Assembly (NCBI RefSeq): GCF_026262505.1
Contig: NC_067205.1
Span: 13,454,001 to 13,518,000, forward strand
Length of the DNA: 64,000 nucleotides
Source: Trichomonas vaginalis G3
Taxonomy: Eukaryota; Parabasalia; Trichomonadida; Trichomonadidae
Direction of reading: 5' to 3'
Of this stretch, positions 1 through 9,551 are shown piece after piece. Numbering within the stretch: the first letter of the stretch is position 1; every line of letters begins with the position of its first letter. The translations under genes were made by a program, and so were the position numbers. Below the pieces are notes generated by a model, which had not been told where the DNA came from, did no database searches, and saw only the letters and a list, made by a program, of their open reading frames with translations.

Positions 1-381
1 GTATGCACTGTCTTGGTCTGATGTTAAAGTACTTGGGTTATGTTCTGCTACAAACTTTTGTAAAACTCTTAACACTTCACGAGTTCCTTTATTTTTCATT
101 GGATATGCATATGCTTTACGAGTGTTAACATTTATGAAGATGAGGAATGGTTTATGTCCTCCTTTTCTGCTTTGAATGAGATGTCAAATTGGTATGCGTC
201 AGGAGTGTTGGAGTAAATTGGTAAAAAAGTAGTCGTAAGGGTTTATTTTTGTTTGATGTACAACATTTTTGTCAAAGAACCTTTTCACTTCAGCTCTGTT
301 AGTAAATCCCCTCTTTGCAGCTTCATTGAATTTCTTAAATGACCTCCATGGATGTTGTTCGAATACTTCTTTCAAGCTCAT
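1..381 (-). pseudogene. Polinton retroviral-type integrase remnant
   Basis: On the minus strand this stretch reads as part of an rve-type integrase core. A strand-core segment ends in a TSDQD-type motif carrying a catalytic aspartate near position 1-15, and the segment at 199-381 ends in a C-terminal-like basic region. In Polintons this enzyme joins the element ends to target DNA. The fragment continues beyond the window start and is broken. It is distinct in sequence from the integrase at 8818-9530. Recognition is by motif and context only. Confidence 0.6.
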
Positions 382-400
382 TTATGTAAAGTTAAAGATT

Positions 401-2100
401 TTAACCAACTCGTATCCAAGCGTGCATTGTTATATAAGGAGGCATATAATCTTTTCCATTACCTGCTGGGTCTGTAATACCAGCTACAACATGTGTATGA
501 TTTCCTGCAGTTCCACAGAAAATACCTGTGCTAACATCTTTGGGGTCAGTTGTGATATCATATCTATGCATTCCCTGTCTATCCGAACCCGCTGCAAGAT
601 TTGTATAACCTCTTTTTGTTATTGAATGTGAATGGTTTCCTTCCACAGATGTTCTTCCACTGAACCTATGCATATGTGAAGGAAGGTTTTCAATACCTAT
701 TTTTCTTTGAACCTCCCATCTTCATTGACTGAGTATTAGTGTAGAATGGAAAACTGTCAACTATTTCATACCATCTACCACCAAATAAAGTGTTTGGATT
801 TATTGGATTCATAGACGTATAAACAGCTCCTATAGGATATATTAAATCATATATGCTCATAACTCTATAAACATATTCTAAAGAACTTATGTCATTAAAT
901 ACCATTTGGAATGTATCTCCCGGATGAAATGTTGCATTTGTTCCACTTTTATAATGTAATGTTAGTTCAATAGAATTATCCAAGAAAAATTCAAAAGTAT
1001 CTGGTTGAAGACCTCTAACAAATTCAAATGGAGTTGCTGGTTCACCATTTATAATTTCTGTTGTAAATGTCATTGTATCTGGTTTCGAAAATTTCTTTGT
1101 TAGTTCTGCATCCACATAAGTTTTGTCGGCTTTCTTATCTAACATTGCTGGTAGTTCATATGCTTCAAAGTTTCTGGCATGACCTTCGATATTCCTGCAA
1201 CTCTTATCTAAATTGTTAAGAGTATCTTTTACGCTTGTACTCGGATTCTCTAATGGTGCACTTGAACCAAGGTCAAAGTTCAATATTATGTCGTCTGCTC
1301 TAACAGTAGTGAAGGATTTATGTGTATGGTTCTTGTCGGCTTTACTGTCTAATGTAGCTTGAAGTTCATTTATATCGGAGATGTTGTGTTTATGAGATTT
1401 CAAAACTTTGTTCGTTGCGTCAAGTTCTGTTTTGTCAGCTTTACTTTTAATAGCATCTTCAAAAGTTATTTTTGACTTAACTCTCAAAGTAAATCTTGGT
1501 TCAACTAATACACCGTTAACAAAGAAGTATGAAGCATAAATTTCAGCGTTATAACCAAATGATTGTGGTGCTATACCTGTGTCATACTGTACAGTACAGT
1601 GTATGTCATAACCTTTAGCACGAATGAATTTATATCTTCTTTCATTAACATTTTTCGTATTCACTTTTTCACCCTGTGTTAAATATCCATGATAGTCCGT
1701 TATAATCTGTTCATCAGAACTTATATAATGAACATGGTTTTTGTCTGCTTTATTGTCTAAAGAAGTTTGAAGTTCATTTATATCGGAGATATTGTGTTTA
1801 TGAGATTTCAAAACTTTGTTCGTTGCGTCAAGTTCATTTTTGTCCGCTTTACTATTTAATGTAGCTTGAAGTTCATTTATATCGGAGATATTGTGTTTAT
1901 GTTCTTTATCTGCTTTTTCGGCTAATTTCTCTTCTATCTCATTTATTTCAAGTTCATGCCTACCACCACCTCCCGAAGAAGTATTTTTCTTCAGCTCTTG
2001 AAGAACGTCCCATTCGCCATCTTTGGTGTCAATAATGAGACTTTGAGTTAAAACCTTTCCTGTCTTAATGGATGTTTGTAAAACTTCTTCTTCACCGTGT
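401..2100 (-). pseudogene. Phage-type tail-fibre / collar-like protein remnant
   Basis: The minus strand encodes repeated units built on HKHNISDINELQ followed by LDxKADKNH, seen three or more times between about 1330 and 1900. After these comes a segment with IGAVYTSMNPINPNTLFGG near 800-840, and then a GNHxH...MPPY end near 420-640. These are the hallmarks of phage short-tail-fibre and collar receptor-binding tips, which trimerise and bind surface ligands. In a Polinton it would fit a virion spike or fibre. The assignment is by motif memory, without a search. The gene is broken in a few places. The neighbours are the integrase on one side and the collagen-like stalk on the other, all on the same strand. 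Confidence 0.65.
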
Positions 2101-2151
2101 TCGGGTCATGGTCGTCATCATATCTTGTGAAATCAGAGATGTTGTCATACA

Positions 2152-3060
2152 TTAACATATCTGTCTCAAAAGTTCTGCTATTTGAAACTGGAACGAAAGA
2201 TATACAGAACTTTCATCATCTCCTAAAGTCAAGTCTGCTTTCTTAAGTATTTCTTGAATGTATGCAATGAGAACAGAGTACCTTGGAAAATATTCGAACA
2301 ATATTTCATTAGCTGTTGGTTTTGGTGGTTCTTTTGGAGTTTCTGTTGTTTCAGTTCCTTCTGTAGGTTCTGTTGGAGTTTCTGCATCTCTTGACTTCAA
2401 TGCTCTTGCTCTCAAAGACCTAAATGTTAGAGCACCAGGTTTTACAAAGGACTTTATAAATGCTTTAATAGTTCCTGGTAAGTTATTGTTAGCATTAAGT
2501 AAGTTCCTTATGCTTCCATCATGTACGTCCATAGCACTATGTAAAAAATCTATACTTTTTCTGTAGTCAGCAATAGACTGACTGTGATTTTTTATAGATT
2601 TGTCAATACCTTTAAGCCAATCTTCATGCATGTCTGATACTGAGCCAAGAATATCATTTGCTTCCTTTAGTGTATTTTGTGCTTGTCGTAAAGTATCCAA
2701 TCCCGTACGTGCATTGTTTGCTATACGTCTTACAGTATCTATTTGACTCCTTGTTTCTTGCATCCAACCAGATAAAGTTTTAATAGTATCCGAACCATTT
2801 GAAATGAAGTTCAAAGCATTTTTAACGTCATTTAAAACTTCTTCACCAAGTACCGCCCATATCTTTCCGATTTGGTATTGAAGAACTCCATATGAAGCAG
2901 CTGTTAAACCAGTATTTATAAGGTCCCATATCCATGATTTAGCAGTTTTTCCATCCTTTCCATCCTTTCCATCCAAAACCGTTTTCGCCTTGAGGTCCTT
3001 GTATTCCTTGTATTCCTTGTATTCCTTGTGGTCCTTGAGGTCCGGTGTCACCCTTCTCTC
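2152..3060 (-). pseudogene. Collagen-like stalk and coiled-coil fibre part
   Basis: At its upstream end (about 2960-3060) the minus strand encodes a run of Gly-X-Y triplets in one frame (GPQG, GIQG and GEKG type), which is a collagen-like triple-helix stretch with short DNA repeats beneath it. Downstream (2152-2940) is a long open frame rich in heptad-like hydrophobics (leucine, isoleucine and valine spaced by polar residues), likely a coiled coil. It then has a Thr/Pro/Glu-rich linker of PTEPTEGTETTETP type. Collagen plus coiled coil upstream of a collar-type tip is the usual build of a trimeric fibre. It probably belongs with the fibre tip at 401-2100. It is broken. Confidence 0.55.
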
Positions 3061-3099
3061 CTTTCAGTTCATCTTTATGTTCGTTATAATATTCTAATG

Positions 3100-3516
3100 T
3101 CATAAGGTGTACATCATTACTGCTACCAGCAACGCCGAAGAATTTTTGTTTCTATTCATGACTAAATTCTTTAGGCATTTAATGTTGTCGTCAAATCGAA
3201 AGCTCTTTAACAATTCAATGAGAACATTTAATACTTTCACTAATGAGGCATCTACTGTAGAATTTATATATTGCACCGTTCCATCATTTATGATGGGAAC
3301 CTTGCTTGTTGTAATGAATGGGTCATAAGTGTTAAAAGTATCGAAATCAATGACTTTTTTAGTTTTTCCATCGTCAATGACTAAATCATTGCCTTCAATG
3401 GTTAAAGTTGAGTTTTCGTTTACTAGTTCATGTGCTCTTCTTGCTTCATTTGTTTCATACGCATATGCAGCAATAGTCATATTTTTAATGAGAATAAAAA
3501 TGTTGTCTATTTGCAA
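3100..3516 (-). pseudogene. Unknown Polinton protein fragment beside fibre genes
   Basis: This is a minus-strand open frame of about 138 codons in the same orientation as the fibre genes. It contains AYETNEARRAHELVNE and a beta-rich segment with NGNDLVIDD-like and KKVIDF strands. I recognise no domain. It may be the N-terminal virion-attachment part of the fibre, because fibres of this type begin just upstream of the stalk, but that rests on position only. Its 5' end overlaps the start of the plus-strand minor-capsid region, so the two genes diverge from about 3500. Confidence 0.4.
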
Positions 3517-4251
3517 AGTACAGACCCAAACGAATACGGGACAGTAAAGCTACAAACAAACTTAGGTCTTCAGAATGAAGCGCTTGCTTTCAGAGTTGTT
3601 GACTTCAATACTATCGCAACTTTTGTCATAACAGATGAAACAGATTTCATGGAGTTTGAAATAGATGACAAAAGAAGTGTTGTAACATTTCCTAACAGAG
3701 CCGAGTACAGAATAGATAAAATTGCTGGAGTCATAGATACTCTCATAAATGAAGAAACTATTGACAACATAGGTCGAACTCTCTTCTGAGGGAACATTGA
3801 AGTTCAGTAGCAAGAAAGAGTTCAAGATACCAAGAATGAGTCATAGAGTACAACTTCTTCTGGGAGCATACCATATGACATTTCCTTTGAAAAGTGTTGA
3901 CAAAACGATTGAGATGAAATCTGTTCCATACGTATGTTATGGTAATTGTTTGTACGTTGAGTCTAAAATAGCTAATGTCACAGGTATTTCAGGAGTTAAT
4001 AGTAAAGGTTCAGTAGAATATAATCCTTCTGTTATGCAGTCAATTCAATGTTCATTCCAAACGTTCCTGTCATAGCAACTCATTTAGGTAAATGGGTTCG
4101 CATTAGTCCTCATAATTTGAAAGACATGCAATTCAGACTTGTTGACTTTCAAGGAGAGCCTGTAGAACTGAAGGCACCAGTGCGAATGACTGTTGAAGTT
4201 GACTTTTTAGAAAATATTAAATGCAACAGCTTACAAAGAACTCAGAGCTAA
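3480..4251 (+). pseudogene. Polinton minor capsid (penton-like jelly roll) remnant
   Basis: The plus strand encodes a beta-rich protein that ends in NLKDMQFRLVDFQGEPVELK followed by VRMTVEVDF. This closing pattern (a strand, RLxDxxGxPVxL, then a final strand) is typical of adenovirus- and Polinton-type penton or minor capsid jelly rolls. The same end is found at about 52330-52480, and a comparable one (ITLTLVDANFVPVKL) in the 50306-50986 gene. The role would be the virion vertex. The call rests on pattern and gene context. It is broken in a few places. Confidence 0.5.
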
Positions 4252-4492
4252 AATATAAAGTATGAATGTTATGTATTAGGTCATGAACTTTGGTTGTTGC
4301 TGTTTGATGAAACAAATGAGTTAGTTATGCCAGTCAAAGAGAACAGAAAAAGGGCGTCAAAGGCGCCGAGCGCAAAGCGCTATATTGTGTTAGTGAAAAC
4401 TGCACCAAGTCAATAAGATTAGGTTTGCATTATGAAGATGAGTTCGATACTGTTGAAGAAGTTTTGGACAGATATTACAAATTGCTAACTTG
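4213..4492 (+). pseudogene. Small unknown Polinton ORF after the minor capsid gene
   Basis: This is the counterpart of the 80-codon frame at 52459-52701. It encodes YECYVLGHELWLLLFDETNELVM and then a conserved CVSENCTKSIRLGLHYEDEF-like end. It starts just inside the minor capsid 3' end. No domain is recognised. A GC-rich double hairpin insert (4352-4380) lies inside it and is absent from the other copy. It is broken. Confidence 0.4.
4352..4380. repeat. GC-rich double hairpin micro-insert (a)
   Basis: GC-rich palindromic DNA ends in GCGCAAAGCGC (4370-4380), a tri-loop hairpin. It is absent at the matching place in the 52065-57016 element, so it is a presence/absence insert. Confidence 0.7.
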
Positions 4493-4508
4493 AATTTTTT
4501 TGACTGAC

Positions 4509-4541
4509 GGCGCAAAGCGCCAAGATGGGCTCAAAGAGCCC
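4509..4541. repeat. GC-rich double hairpin micro-insert (b)
   Basis: Two adjacent tri-loop hairpins lie here: GGCGCAAAGCGCC at 4509-4521 and GGGCTCAAAGAGCCC at 4527-4541. The related copy at 52717-52742 keeps the first hairpin but has a different second one (GACCGAAGGTC). It lies between the convergent ORFs 4213-4492 and 4553-5203. Confidence 0.75.
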
Positions 4542-4552
4542 TCCTGACTGCT

Positions 4553-5203
4553 TTAATTTACTAAAACATATTTCAAGCAAAGCTTATAGTAAGTAGATAG
4601 TTTTGTATACTCGTTCGAATATTTATACTTAAACTCAACTCCTGTAGTTCCTGGTGTTTCAATGATGCGGATGTTACCTATTTTCATGAATAGTGGAGTT
4701 TGACCACAGCATTCGATTTCAGGGTCGAGATAGTCAATGACACATTGCTTTCCTGTTATTCGTGATATAACATTTTCAAGGTCCTCCTTTGTTAGAATTA
4801 TTTGGTTCTTGCTTATAAGATTTGTCAAAAGCTTCTTATCGTCTTTGAGTAAAATTGTTTGGTATAACTGAAGAAGGTAATGGTCTACGTTATCTGAAGG
4901 ATTTGTTTGAACATTTGTGTAAGGGTTGTCGTTGGCTTCTCTTGAAAGAATTTGGTCCAGTGGTGGATACTCTAACTTAACATCTGATGTAGCGTTAGCG
5001 TTTGAAGCTGAGTTTAAATTCACGGCGCCATGCGCCAAGATGGGCTCTTTGAGCCCTCCCGACTTAAGTTCTGGTTCTTTTTCTTTCAAACACTCTGAAC
5101 TATAGTTCTTTATGACAATATTGTTTGTCGTTCGTGAGTCAACATTTGATGTTGGTTCAATTGGAACATTAACGGCACCAGCTAAGATGGATTTGCTTCT
5201 CAT
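4553..5203 (-). CDS. Unknown Polinton protein, 216 aa
   Basis: This is an open frame starting with ATG at 5203, with a near-identical homologue at 52752-53366. The N-terminal third is polar and low in complexity; the C-terminal two thirds look folded and contain a conserved CVIDYLDPEIECCGQTPLF segment and a beta-rich tail. I do not recognise the family. It diverges from the plus-strand gene at 5229 with only 25 bases between the two ATGs, suggesting a shared promoter. Compared with its homologue it carries about 12 extra in-frame residues, encoded by the GC-rich micro-insert at 5024-5056. The reading frame looks whole. Confidence 0.6.
   Translation of the reverse strand: MRSKSILAGAVNVPIEPTSNVDSRTTNNIVIKNYSSECLKEKEPELKSGGLKEPILAHGAVNLNSASNANATSDVKLEYPPLDQILSREANDNPYTNVQTNPSDNVDHYLLQLYQTILLKDDKKLLTNLISKNQIILTKEDLENVISRITGKQCVIDYLDPEIECCGQTPLFMKIGNIRIIETPGTTGVEFKYKYSNEYTKLSTYYKLCLKYVLVN
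5024..5056. repeat. GC-rich double hairpin micro-insert (c), in frame inside a gene
   Basis: GGCGCCATGCGCC (5024-5036) and GGGCTCTTTGAGCCC (5042-5056) are two adjacent palindromes. The homologous gene at 52752-53366 lacks them. The surplus is a multiple of three, so the host ORF stays open. Confidence 0.75.
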
Positions 5204-5228
5204 TTCATATAGAATAAAAACCTTTTAT

Positions 5229-5630
5229 ATGTATGAAATGAACAATATACTCGACAAGGGTTTGAATGTAAAGCTAACGAATGAAAATATTGTTGAATTC
5301 ACTGAGACAGGAGCTGTGTATAAAGATGTAGAACTACTGAACAAAAGAGCTAAGGGAAGAAGCAGGAATATGAACAAAGGGTGGAAGCCTATAAAAATTT
5401 ATGTCAATGATGGCTCAGGAGGTTCAAACATAAAGTATGCAGAAAGTTATAGAGTTTATGCTCTCAAAGGTGAAAAGCCTTCATTTAAGAACAGCTATTC
5501 TAACACATATCCTCAAAAGCTAACGGATGGGGAAGTGGATGATATGAATGACAGCAAAAATATTAACAGAAATGGCGACAGAGATGCATGGAATTTGTTT
5601 ACCATCAGTCAATTGAAGGTTAAACTTTAA
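5229..5630 (+). CDS. Unknown Polinton protein, 133 aa
   Basis: The likely start is the ATG at 5229, because the upstream open stretch overlaps the divergent gene 4553-5203. The homologue at 53392-53793 has identical length and nearly identical sequence. It is a basic, polar protein with a WKPIKIYVNDGSGGSN segment and a C-terminal NRNGDRDAWNLFTI segment. No family is recognised. Its stop overlaps the 3' end of the convergent packaging ATPase by four bases. The frame looks whole. Confidence 0.6.
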   Translation: MYEMNNILDKGLNVKLTNENIVEFTETGAVYKDVELLNKRAKGRSRNMNKGWKPIKIYVNDGSGGSNIKYAESYRVYALKGEKPSFKNSYSNTYPQKLTDGEVDDMNDSKNINRNGDRDAWNLFTISQLKVKL

Positions 5631-6514
5631 AACAATGTTGGTCGTTCCCATGGAATATTTTTGACTTTAATGGTATTAGTCATGATATGAATCTCAAGGT
5701 ATGAACGAGGAGAGATGAGAGACTTATATGCTTCCCAAATTTCTTCAAAAGGTAATGTTATACCTGACTGTTTCCAAATGAGTTCAATATCATAACGTGA
5801 GAAACCTTGAAAGATAACGAAATCAGTTATGAGACGTTTTATGTTTAAAGCAAGGAAACGCCATGTTTGCATAAGTATTGCTACAGTTAAATGGTAATGT
5901 CTGACTTTAGTTATGATGTTAGCTAATGGTGAGTCTGGTTTTGACACTAAACCTTTTCCGGCGAAGTCGTCACAAACGAGCAGAGTATTTGAAGGATATT
6001 TTTTGAAGGGGTATTTTGAAAGTTTTGATAGAATGTAGTTTGTCAGTCGTTTCATATCGTAAACTCCTGAGTATTGACGTAAGTGGTGTTTGTCAATAAT
6101 TCTTTCCATCTCTTCTGAAGTCTTTTGCATTCCTGACTGTATGAACTCTACAATAGCATAATATTTTCTCTTACGTCGAATGTAACGTTGAAGAAATTCA
6201 ATGAGTTCACTGTCTGGAACTTTAACGACAGAGGCTTGAACTTTTGACATAAATGTTTTCGCTGTTGAGTCCATAGAGTCTGAAGTTGCTGATATAATGA
6301 TTTGGTCATAATATGAATCTTGACCTAAACGTTCTGTTATGAGTATATGACGAATGAGGTTAAATGTCTTACCTGAACCCATCTTTCCACAATAGAAATA
6401 CACACCATTTGAACAGAACTCATAGTCCTTACTGAAAGGAAGAATGAGAGAACTGTTGAGCTTTTCACTGCTTTCATTCATGTCTTCATCTACGTCATGT
6501 ATTAAATGCTTCAT
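5627..6514 (-). CDS. Polinton DNA-packaging ATPase (FtsK/HerA-type)
   Basis: This 295-aa protein has a Walker A motif GKMGSGKT at residues 43-50 and a Walker B-like TLLVCDDFAG at about residues 177-186, followed by a conserved segment on inner-strand order typical of A32/FtsK-HerA packaging ATPases of Polintons and related DNA viruses. These enzymes drive genome packaging into the capsid. The start at 6514 is an ATG; the divergent gene begins at 6531, 16 bases away. The homologue at 53790-54677 differs at only about five residues. It is one of the best preserved genes of the element and its frame looks whole. Confidence 0.8.
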   Translation of the reverse strand: MKHLIHDVDEDMNESSEKLNSSLILPFSKDYEFCSNGVYFYCGKMGSGKTFNLIRHILITERLGQDSYYDQIIISATSDSMDSTAKTFMSKVQASVVKVPDSELIEFLQRYIRRKRKYYAIVEFIQSGMQKTSEEMERIIDKHHLRQYSGVYDMKRLTNYILSKLSKYPFKKYPSNTLLVCDDFAGKGLVSKPDSPLANIITKVRHYHLTVAILMQTWRFLALNIKRLITDFVIFQGFSRYDIELIWKQSGITLPFEEIWEAYKSLISPRSYLEIHIMTNTIKVKNIPWERPTLF

Positions 6515-6530
6515 TTTATCTCCATTAAAA

Positions 6531-7411
6531 ATGCAAGTCAGAAATATTCAGAACATAGCACCGAGTCTAACTGACAAGAGTATAAAGATATACTATGAAC
6601 ACGTTATGATGAAACCTACCAAAATTCAAGAAAGTCAGTATACTTATGAATATCCAAGGCACTGGGTAGAGTATGTAGGAGGTGAGAAAGCTATTGAAAT
6701 CAGACAGGTTCGAAGTATTCCAGCAGGAAGAACAATATTATTGAAGAACTTTAATGTTTTGAGGTATAATGATGAAACAAAGAAGCAAGATAGTTTTCCT
6801 GTTGCTGTGTATGTGAACCTAGACACAGGAGATGACATGAAAGTTTTTAACACAAAACTTCAAACGGTAGTGAGAGAACAACTGACTGCGGAAGGACATC
6901 CATTACCTTCAGAAGTTACATAGCATATAATTTTGAAACAAACTCAATAGATTTTAAAGTCATCTCTGCAAAGAAGTCAGGTTTTACATTTAATGAAGCA
7001 GATGTATATTCGAATGAAAACTTCAAAGCTATTGCATGGTTAGATAATGACGATTGCTTTAAGAAAATATTTAAATTCAGTGACTCAACGATGTCAATAG
7101 ATGACCTTCGTGGAATGTTACCATCGACGTTTACAGTTGAAGGTTCAGCAGGATTGCTTACAAGATTGTCAATTGGTGGTATTTGGTCTCGTGAGAACAT
7201 TGTTATAAAATCCAGTATAAGTGAATTTGCTGAAGAATCTATATTATGTCTTTCAAACTACATGTATTCGCCACCGAAGCATTATAGTATAACAAACTTT
7301 GTCAGTAAGTTTAACATAAGACTTGTCGAACCTTCTTCAATGAAAGATGTTGTGCTACCTAAAGATGGAAAGGATGGACTCATTATTGAGATGATTTTAA
7401 TAGCATATTAA
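6531..7411 (+). pseudogene. Unknown Polinton structural-type protein
   Basis: The gene starts at the ATG at 6531, divergent from the ATPase, and runs to about 7411. The encoded protein of roughly 290 residues has alternating beta-strand-like segments (RQVRSIPAGRTILLKNFNVL, VAVYVNLDTGDDMKVF) and a hydrophobic C-terminus. No domain is recognised; a capsid-associated role is only a guess from composition and its place beside the ATPase. The homologue lies at 54694-55576. It is broken at least once. Confidence 0.5.
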
Positions 7412-7519
7412 ATGAGCTTGTTCTTGAAGGTCATTCATGATGAAATAACTGTTGTAGAAGATGTTAGCAATTGTTCAGACATTTTGAAGCGAATAGATGA
7501 TATAAGAAGAAGTTTATGA
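7412..7519 (+). CDS. Very small Polinton ORF, 35 aa
   Basis: This short frame starts one base after the stop of the previous gene (ATG at 7412): MSLFLKVIHDEITVVEDVSN and a basic end. The other element keeps the start of the same frame at 55577, followed there by a GC-rich micro-insert. It may be a real small protein read from the same transcript, or merely the leader of the next gene. Confidence 0.3.
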   Translation: MSLFLKVIHDEITVVEDVSNCSDILKRIDDIRRSL

Positions 7520-7610
7520 ATGAGAATGTTTATGTTTCATTGACTTTCTCCAGTAACGAGAACTTTTATGAGATAATATTGAAGAGAGATGATTTTAATA
7601 TGGTGTAAAT

Positions 7611-8122
7611 GGTAGCTTGGGCAGCTTTAGGCGCAATGGGAACAAAAGCATTAGCATTTGGAGCAAAAGCACTTGGAGCTTATGACGCAGTAAATAAAAT
7701 GAGTGGAGGAAGTTTCGAAGACATTAGATGCAAATAAAGGAAAGATTGGAGGCTGGGTTGCAAAGAAGTTAAGATTAAATAAAATAGGACTCATAAATAA
7801 AGCATCCAATTTGGTTGCGACTGAGTCAGAAAATGCTTTAGGAAAGGACGATGAGTTTGCAAAACACGCAAAAGACTTTAATGACCAGATGAAAGGTGAA
7901 ACAATGCATTTAAATAGAGTCGATGGAACTCTTCCTCCACCAGTAGTTCTTCCGTATGGTCCCTATGGAATGTATGGAAACCCTTACGAAAGACCATTTG
8001 ACCCATTGACTGGTGGAAGTAATTGGTATCATTACGGACGAAGAAGAAAGACAGTCAAGTTGGAGACAGACGTGAAGAAAGCAACTAAAAAGAAACCAAG
8101 GAAGAGAGTTATAAAGCAATGA
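7611..8122 (+). pseudogene. Polinton basic minor protein (hydrophobic head, basic tail)
   Basis: The region begins with an Ala/Gly-rich amphipathic segment (WAALGAMGTKALAFGAKALG), continues with a Lys-rich linker, a Pro/Tyr/Gly-rich stretch (GPYGMYGNPYERPFDPLTGG) and ends in a strongly basic tail (KKATKKKPRKRVIKQ). An amphipathic head with a basic tail recalls adenovirus pVI- or core-type minor virion proteins, but that is inference from composition. The homologue is at 55801-56321. It is broken. Confidence 0.45.
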
Positions 8123-8154
8123 ATTCAACAGGTTAGAAAAGAGGTTAGATATCG

Positions 8155-8168
8155 GGTTAGATCTAACC
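8155..8168. repeat. 14-bp palindrome, co-varying between copies
   Basis: GGTTAGATCTAACC is a perfect palindrome after the stop of the basic-tail gene. The other element has GGTGAGATCTCACC at the same place (56374-56387): both arms changed together, so the palindrome has been kept. Confidence 0.6.
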
Positions 8169-8275
8169 TTCTACCCTAAATTTATTTTTGTGCTATGTTT
8201 TCATACGTGTGCGGGTGGTGATATCATTAATTTTTAAGTTTATTTTTTATTTTATTTTTATTTTATTTGGATGTA

Positions 8276-8560
8276 ATGACAGAACAAAAGCAACTCATAC
8301 AAATCGAAAAATATAACAAACATACATTTAAACATTTATTCTTCCTTCCTGAGCATAACATGTTCTTTCAAATACATCCGAGACCAGTTGACTTTTCATT
8401 GACTGTTTATAAAGATAGAAATAGTTATATCATTAAACCATACGATGACGAAGGTAAGTTATGTAAATTGTACGTTAAGAAGTTAGAGAAAGTTTATGGC
8501 TTCAAGTATGACTACAATAGGGTTAACACTGATGATGAAGATATTGAGGAAAATTTATGA
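8276..8560 (+). CDS. Unknown small Polinton protein, 94 aa
   Basis: The first ATG in frame is at 8276. The protein has an aromatic-rich middle (KHLFFLPEHNMFFQIHPRP), a KLCKLYVKKLEKVYGFKYDY segment and an acidic end (NTDDEDIEENL). No family is recognised. It is the last gene before the terminal inverted repeat; a broken homologue is at about 56496-56781. A long T/A-rich tract (8231-8265) precedes it. Confidence 0.5.
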   Translation: MTEQKQLIQIEKYNKHTFKHLFFLPEHNMFFQIHPRPVDFSLTVYKDRNSYIIKPYDDEGKLCKLYVKKLEKVYGFKYDYNRVNTDDEDIEENL

Positions 8561-8817
8561 GAACATTAGTGAAGTCGTTAGTGAGAACGATAGTGAGAAC
8601 GATAGTGAGAACGTTTATTTTTTCATTAGTGAAGTCGTTAGTGAAAATGTTGGTGAGCTCGTTAGTGAAGTGGTTGGCGGTTTTGTAAATATTTAAGGTT
8701 AAGTGAGTGTTGTCGTTTTGTGTTGTAAAATATACGTTACTGGTTTTGTAAATATTTAAGGTTAACTTGGGTAAGGTGAAACGCAGTGCCACCATACCCA
8801 ACATAACCATACTAACT
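8557..8817. repeat. Polinton copy A right terminal inverted repeat
   Basis: The sequence contains short tandem units (AGTGAGAACG / AGTGAAGTCGTT), then GGTTTTGTAAATATTTAAGG twice, and ends with TTGGGTAAGG...ATACCCAACATAACCATACTAACT. The same sequence ends the element at 57016 and, inverted, begins it at 52065. The outermost bases read ATACTAACT at 8809-8817. Confidence 0.8.
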
Positions 8818-9530
8818 GGAGAATGAGAGTCTGTATGCCGCCATTGGACGCCCCAAAGATCAAGTAGATCTTGAAAGGCGCCCCTATTTTCTGAACCGTT
8901 GTCGGTCCAGAAACAATAAGGGGCGCCAAATTCAATGAAGGCGGAAGCCGCAACGTTCGCTGTCGTCGCTGCCAGCATATCTGGTATTTGTATACACGCT
9001 AGGACTTTGCGGCTAAAATCGTCGATTATGCCATAAATATACTGGCCACGAACACCCCTAAAATAATGAACATCTGCGTGCCAGATAAGATTGGGTGAAA
9101 GCGCCCAATATCTTACTGCTGTTTCTGGCCCGGCATGCTCTAATCGCGTCTTGGTGAAATGATTTTCTTTGAAGTATCTGCGTACTTCTCTATAAGATAC
9201 ATCAATTTGTTGTAATTTCAAACGTTTCCATTGTTTTGTTTGACCACAGGGAAAGGCCCAGTGGTCATGTATCACAGCAAGAACTTTGATTTGGTCGTAG
9301 GGATTGACCCTACGACCTTTCTTGCCTTTAGGCAATGGGATATTCTGTAAGCTAAATTGATTTTGTAAAAAAGATTTTGAAACATCTAAATATTTGAAAT
9401 CATTTGATTGAAGGGTTGGGGCGATGGGAACATGGGTGCAAGCTTCTTCCCATGTCATTTTACCTTCTTCAATCTGATTGGAAATACCAATTAGGTAAAT
9501 TCGATCGACATACCCTTTGTAAGGATTCAT
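8818..9530 (-). pseudogene. DDE integrase (rve family) cut by Polinton copy A
   Basis: The minus strand starts at ATG 9530 and encodes an N-terminal helix-turn-helix-type region, a basic KGKKGRR stretch, then an rve/RNase H-like core with WHADVHYF and FWTDNGSEN (two catalytic aspartates) and the following helix. The frame then runs into the terminal repeat of Polinton copy A at 8817, so the 3' part of this gene was displaced by that insertion. Base composition is visibly more GC-rich than the flanking DNA, suggesting a separate mobile element. It may derive from another Polinton or from an IS-like/Ginger-like transposon; I cannot tell which. Confidence 0.7.
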
Positions 9531-9551
9531 TCTAATGAAGTACGTTAACAA

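Larger units (their letters stand above)
1..8817. mobile_element. Polinton/Maverick element, right arm (copy A)
   Basis: This is the right-hand part of a large self-synthesising (Polinton/Maverick) element; its left part lies outside the window. Parts seen in order are a retroviral-type integrase, a tail-fibre-like protein, a collagen-like stalk, a jelly-roll minor capsid protein, several unknown genes, an FtsK/HerA-type packaging ATPase and a terminal inverted repeat. The gene set and the terminal repeat match the family. The right arm is very close to the 52065-57016 element (the ATPase proteins are about 98% identical), so the family was active recently. It is broken, with perhaps ten or so breaks, mostly in the integrase, fibre and capsid parts. 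Its end cuts into an older integrase gene at 8818. Confidence 0.85.

Noticed and set aside
269-625. Plus-strand ORF opposite the integrase and fibre remnants
   Set aside because: It is the complement of minus-strand coding sequence with no family features.
3562-3825. Minus-strand ORFs opposite the minor capsid region
   Set aside because: Shadow frames of the plus-strand gene; no conserved features.
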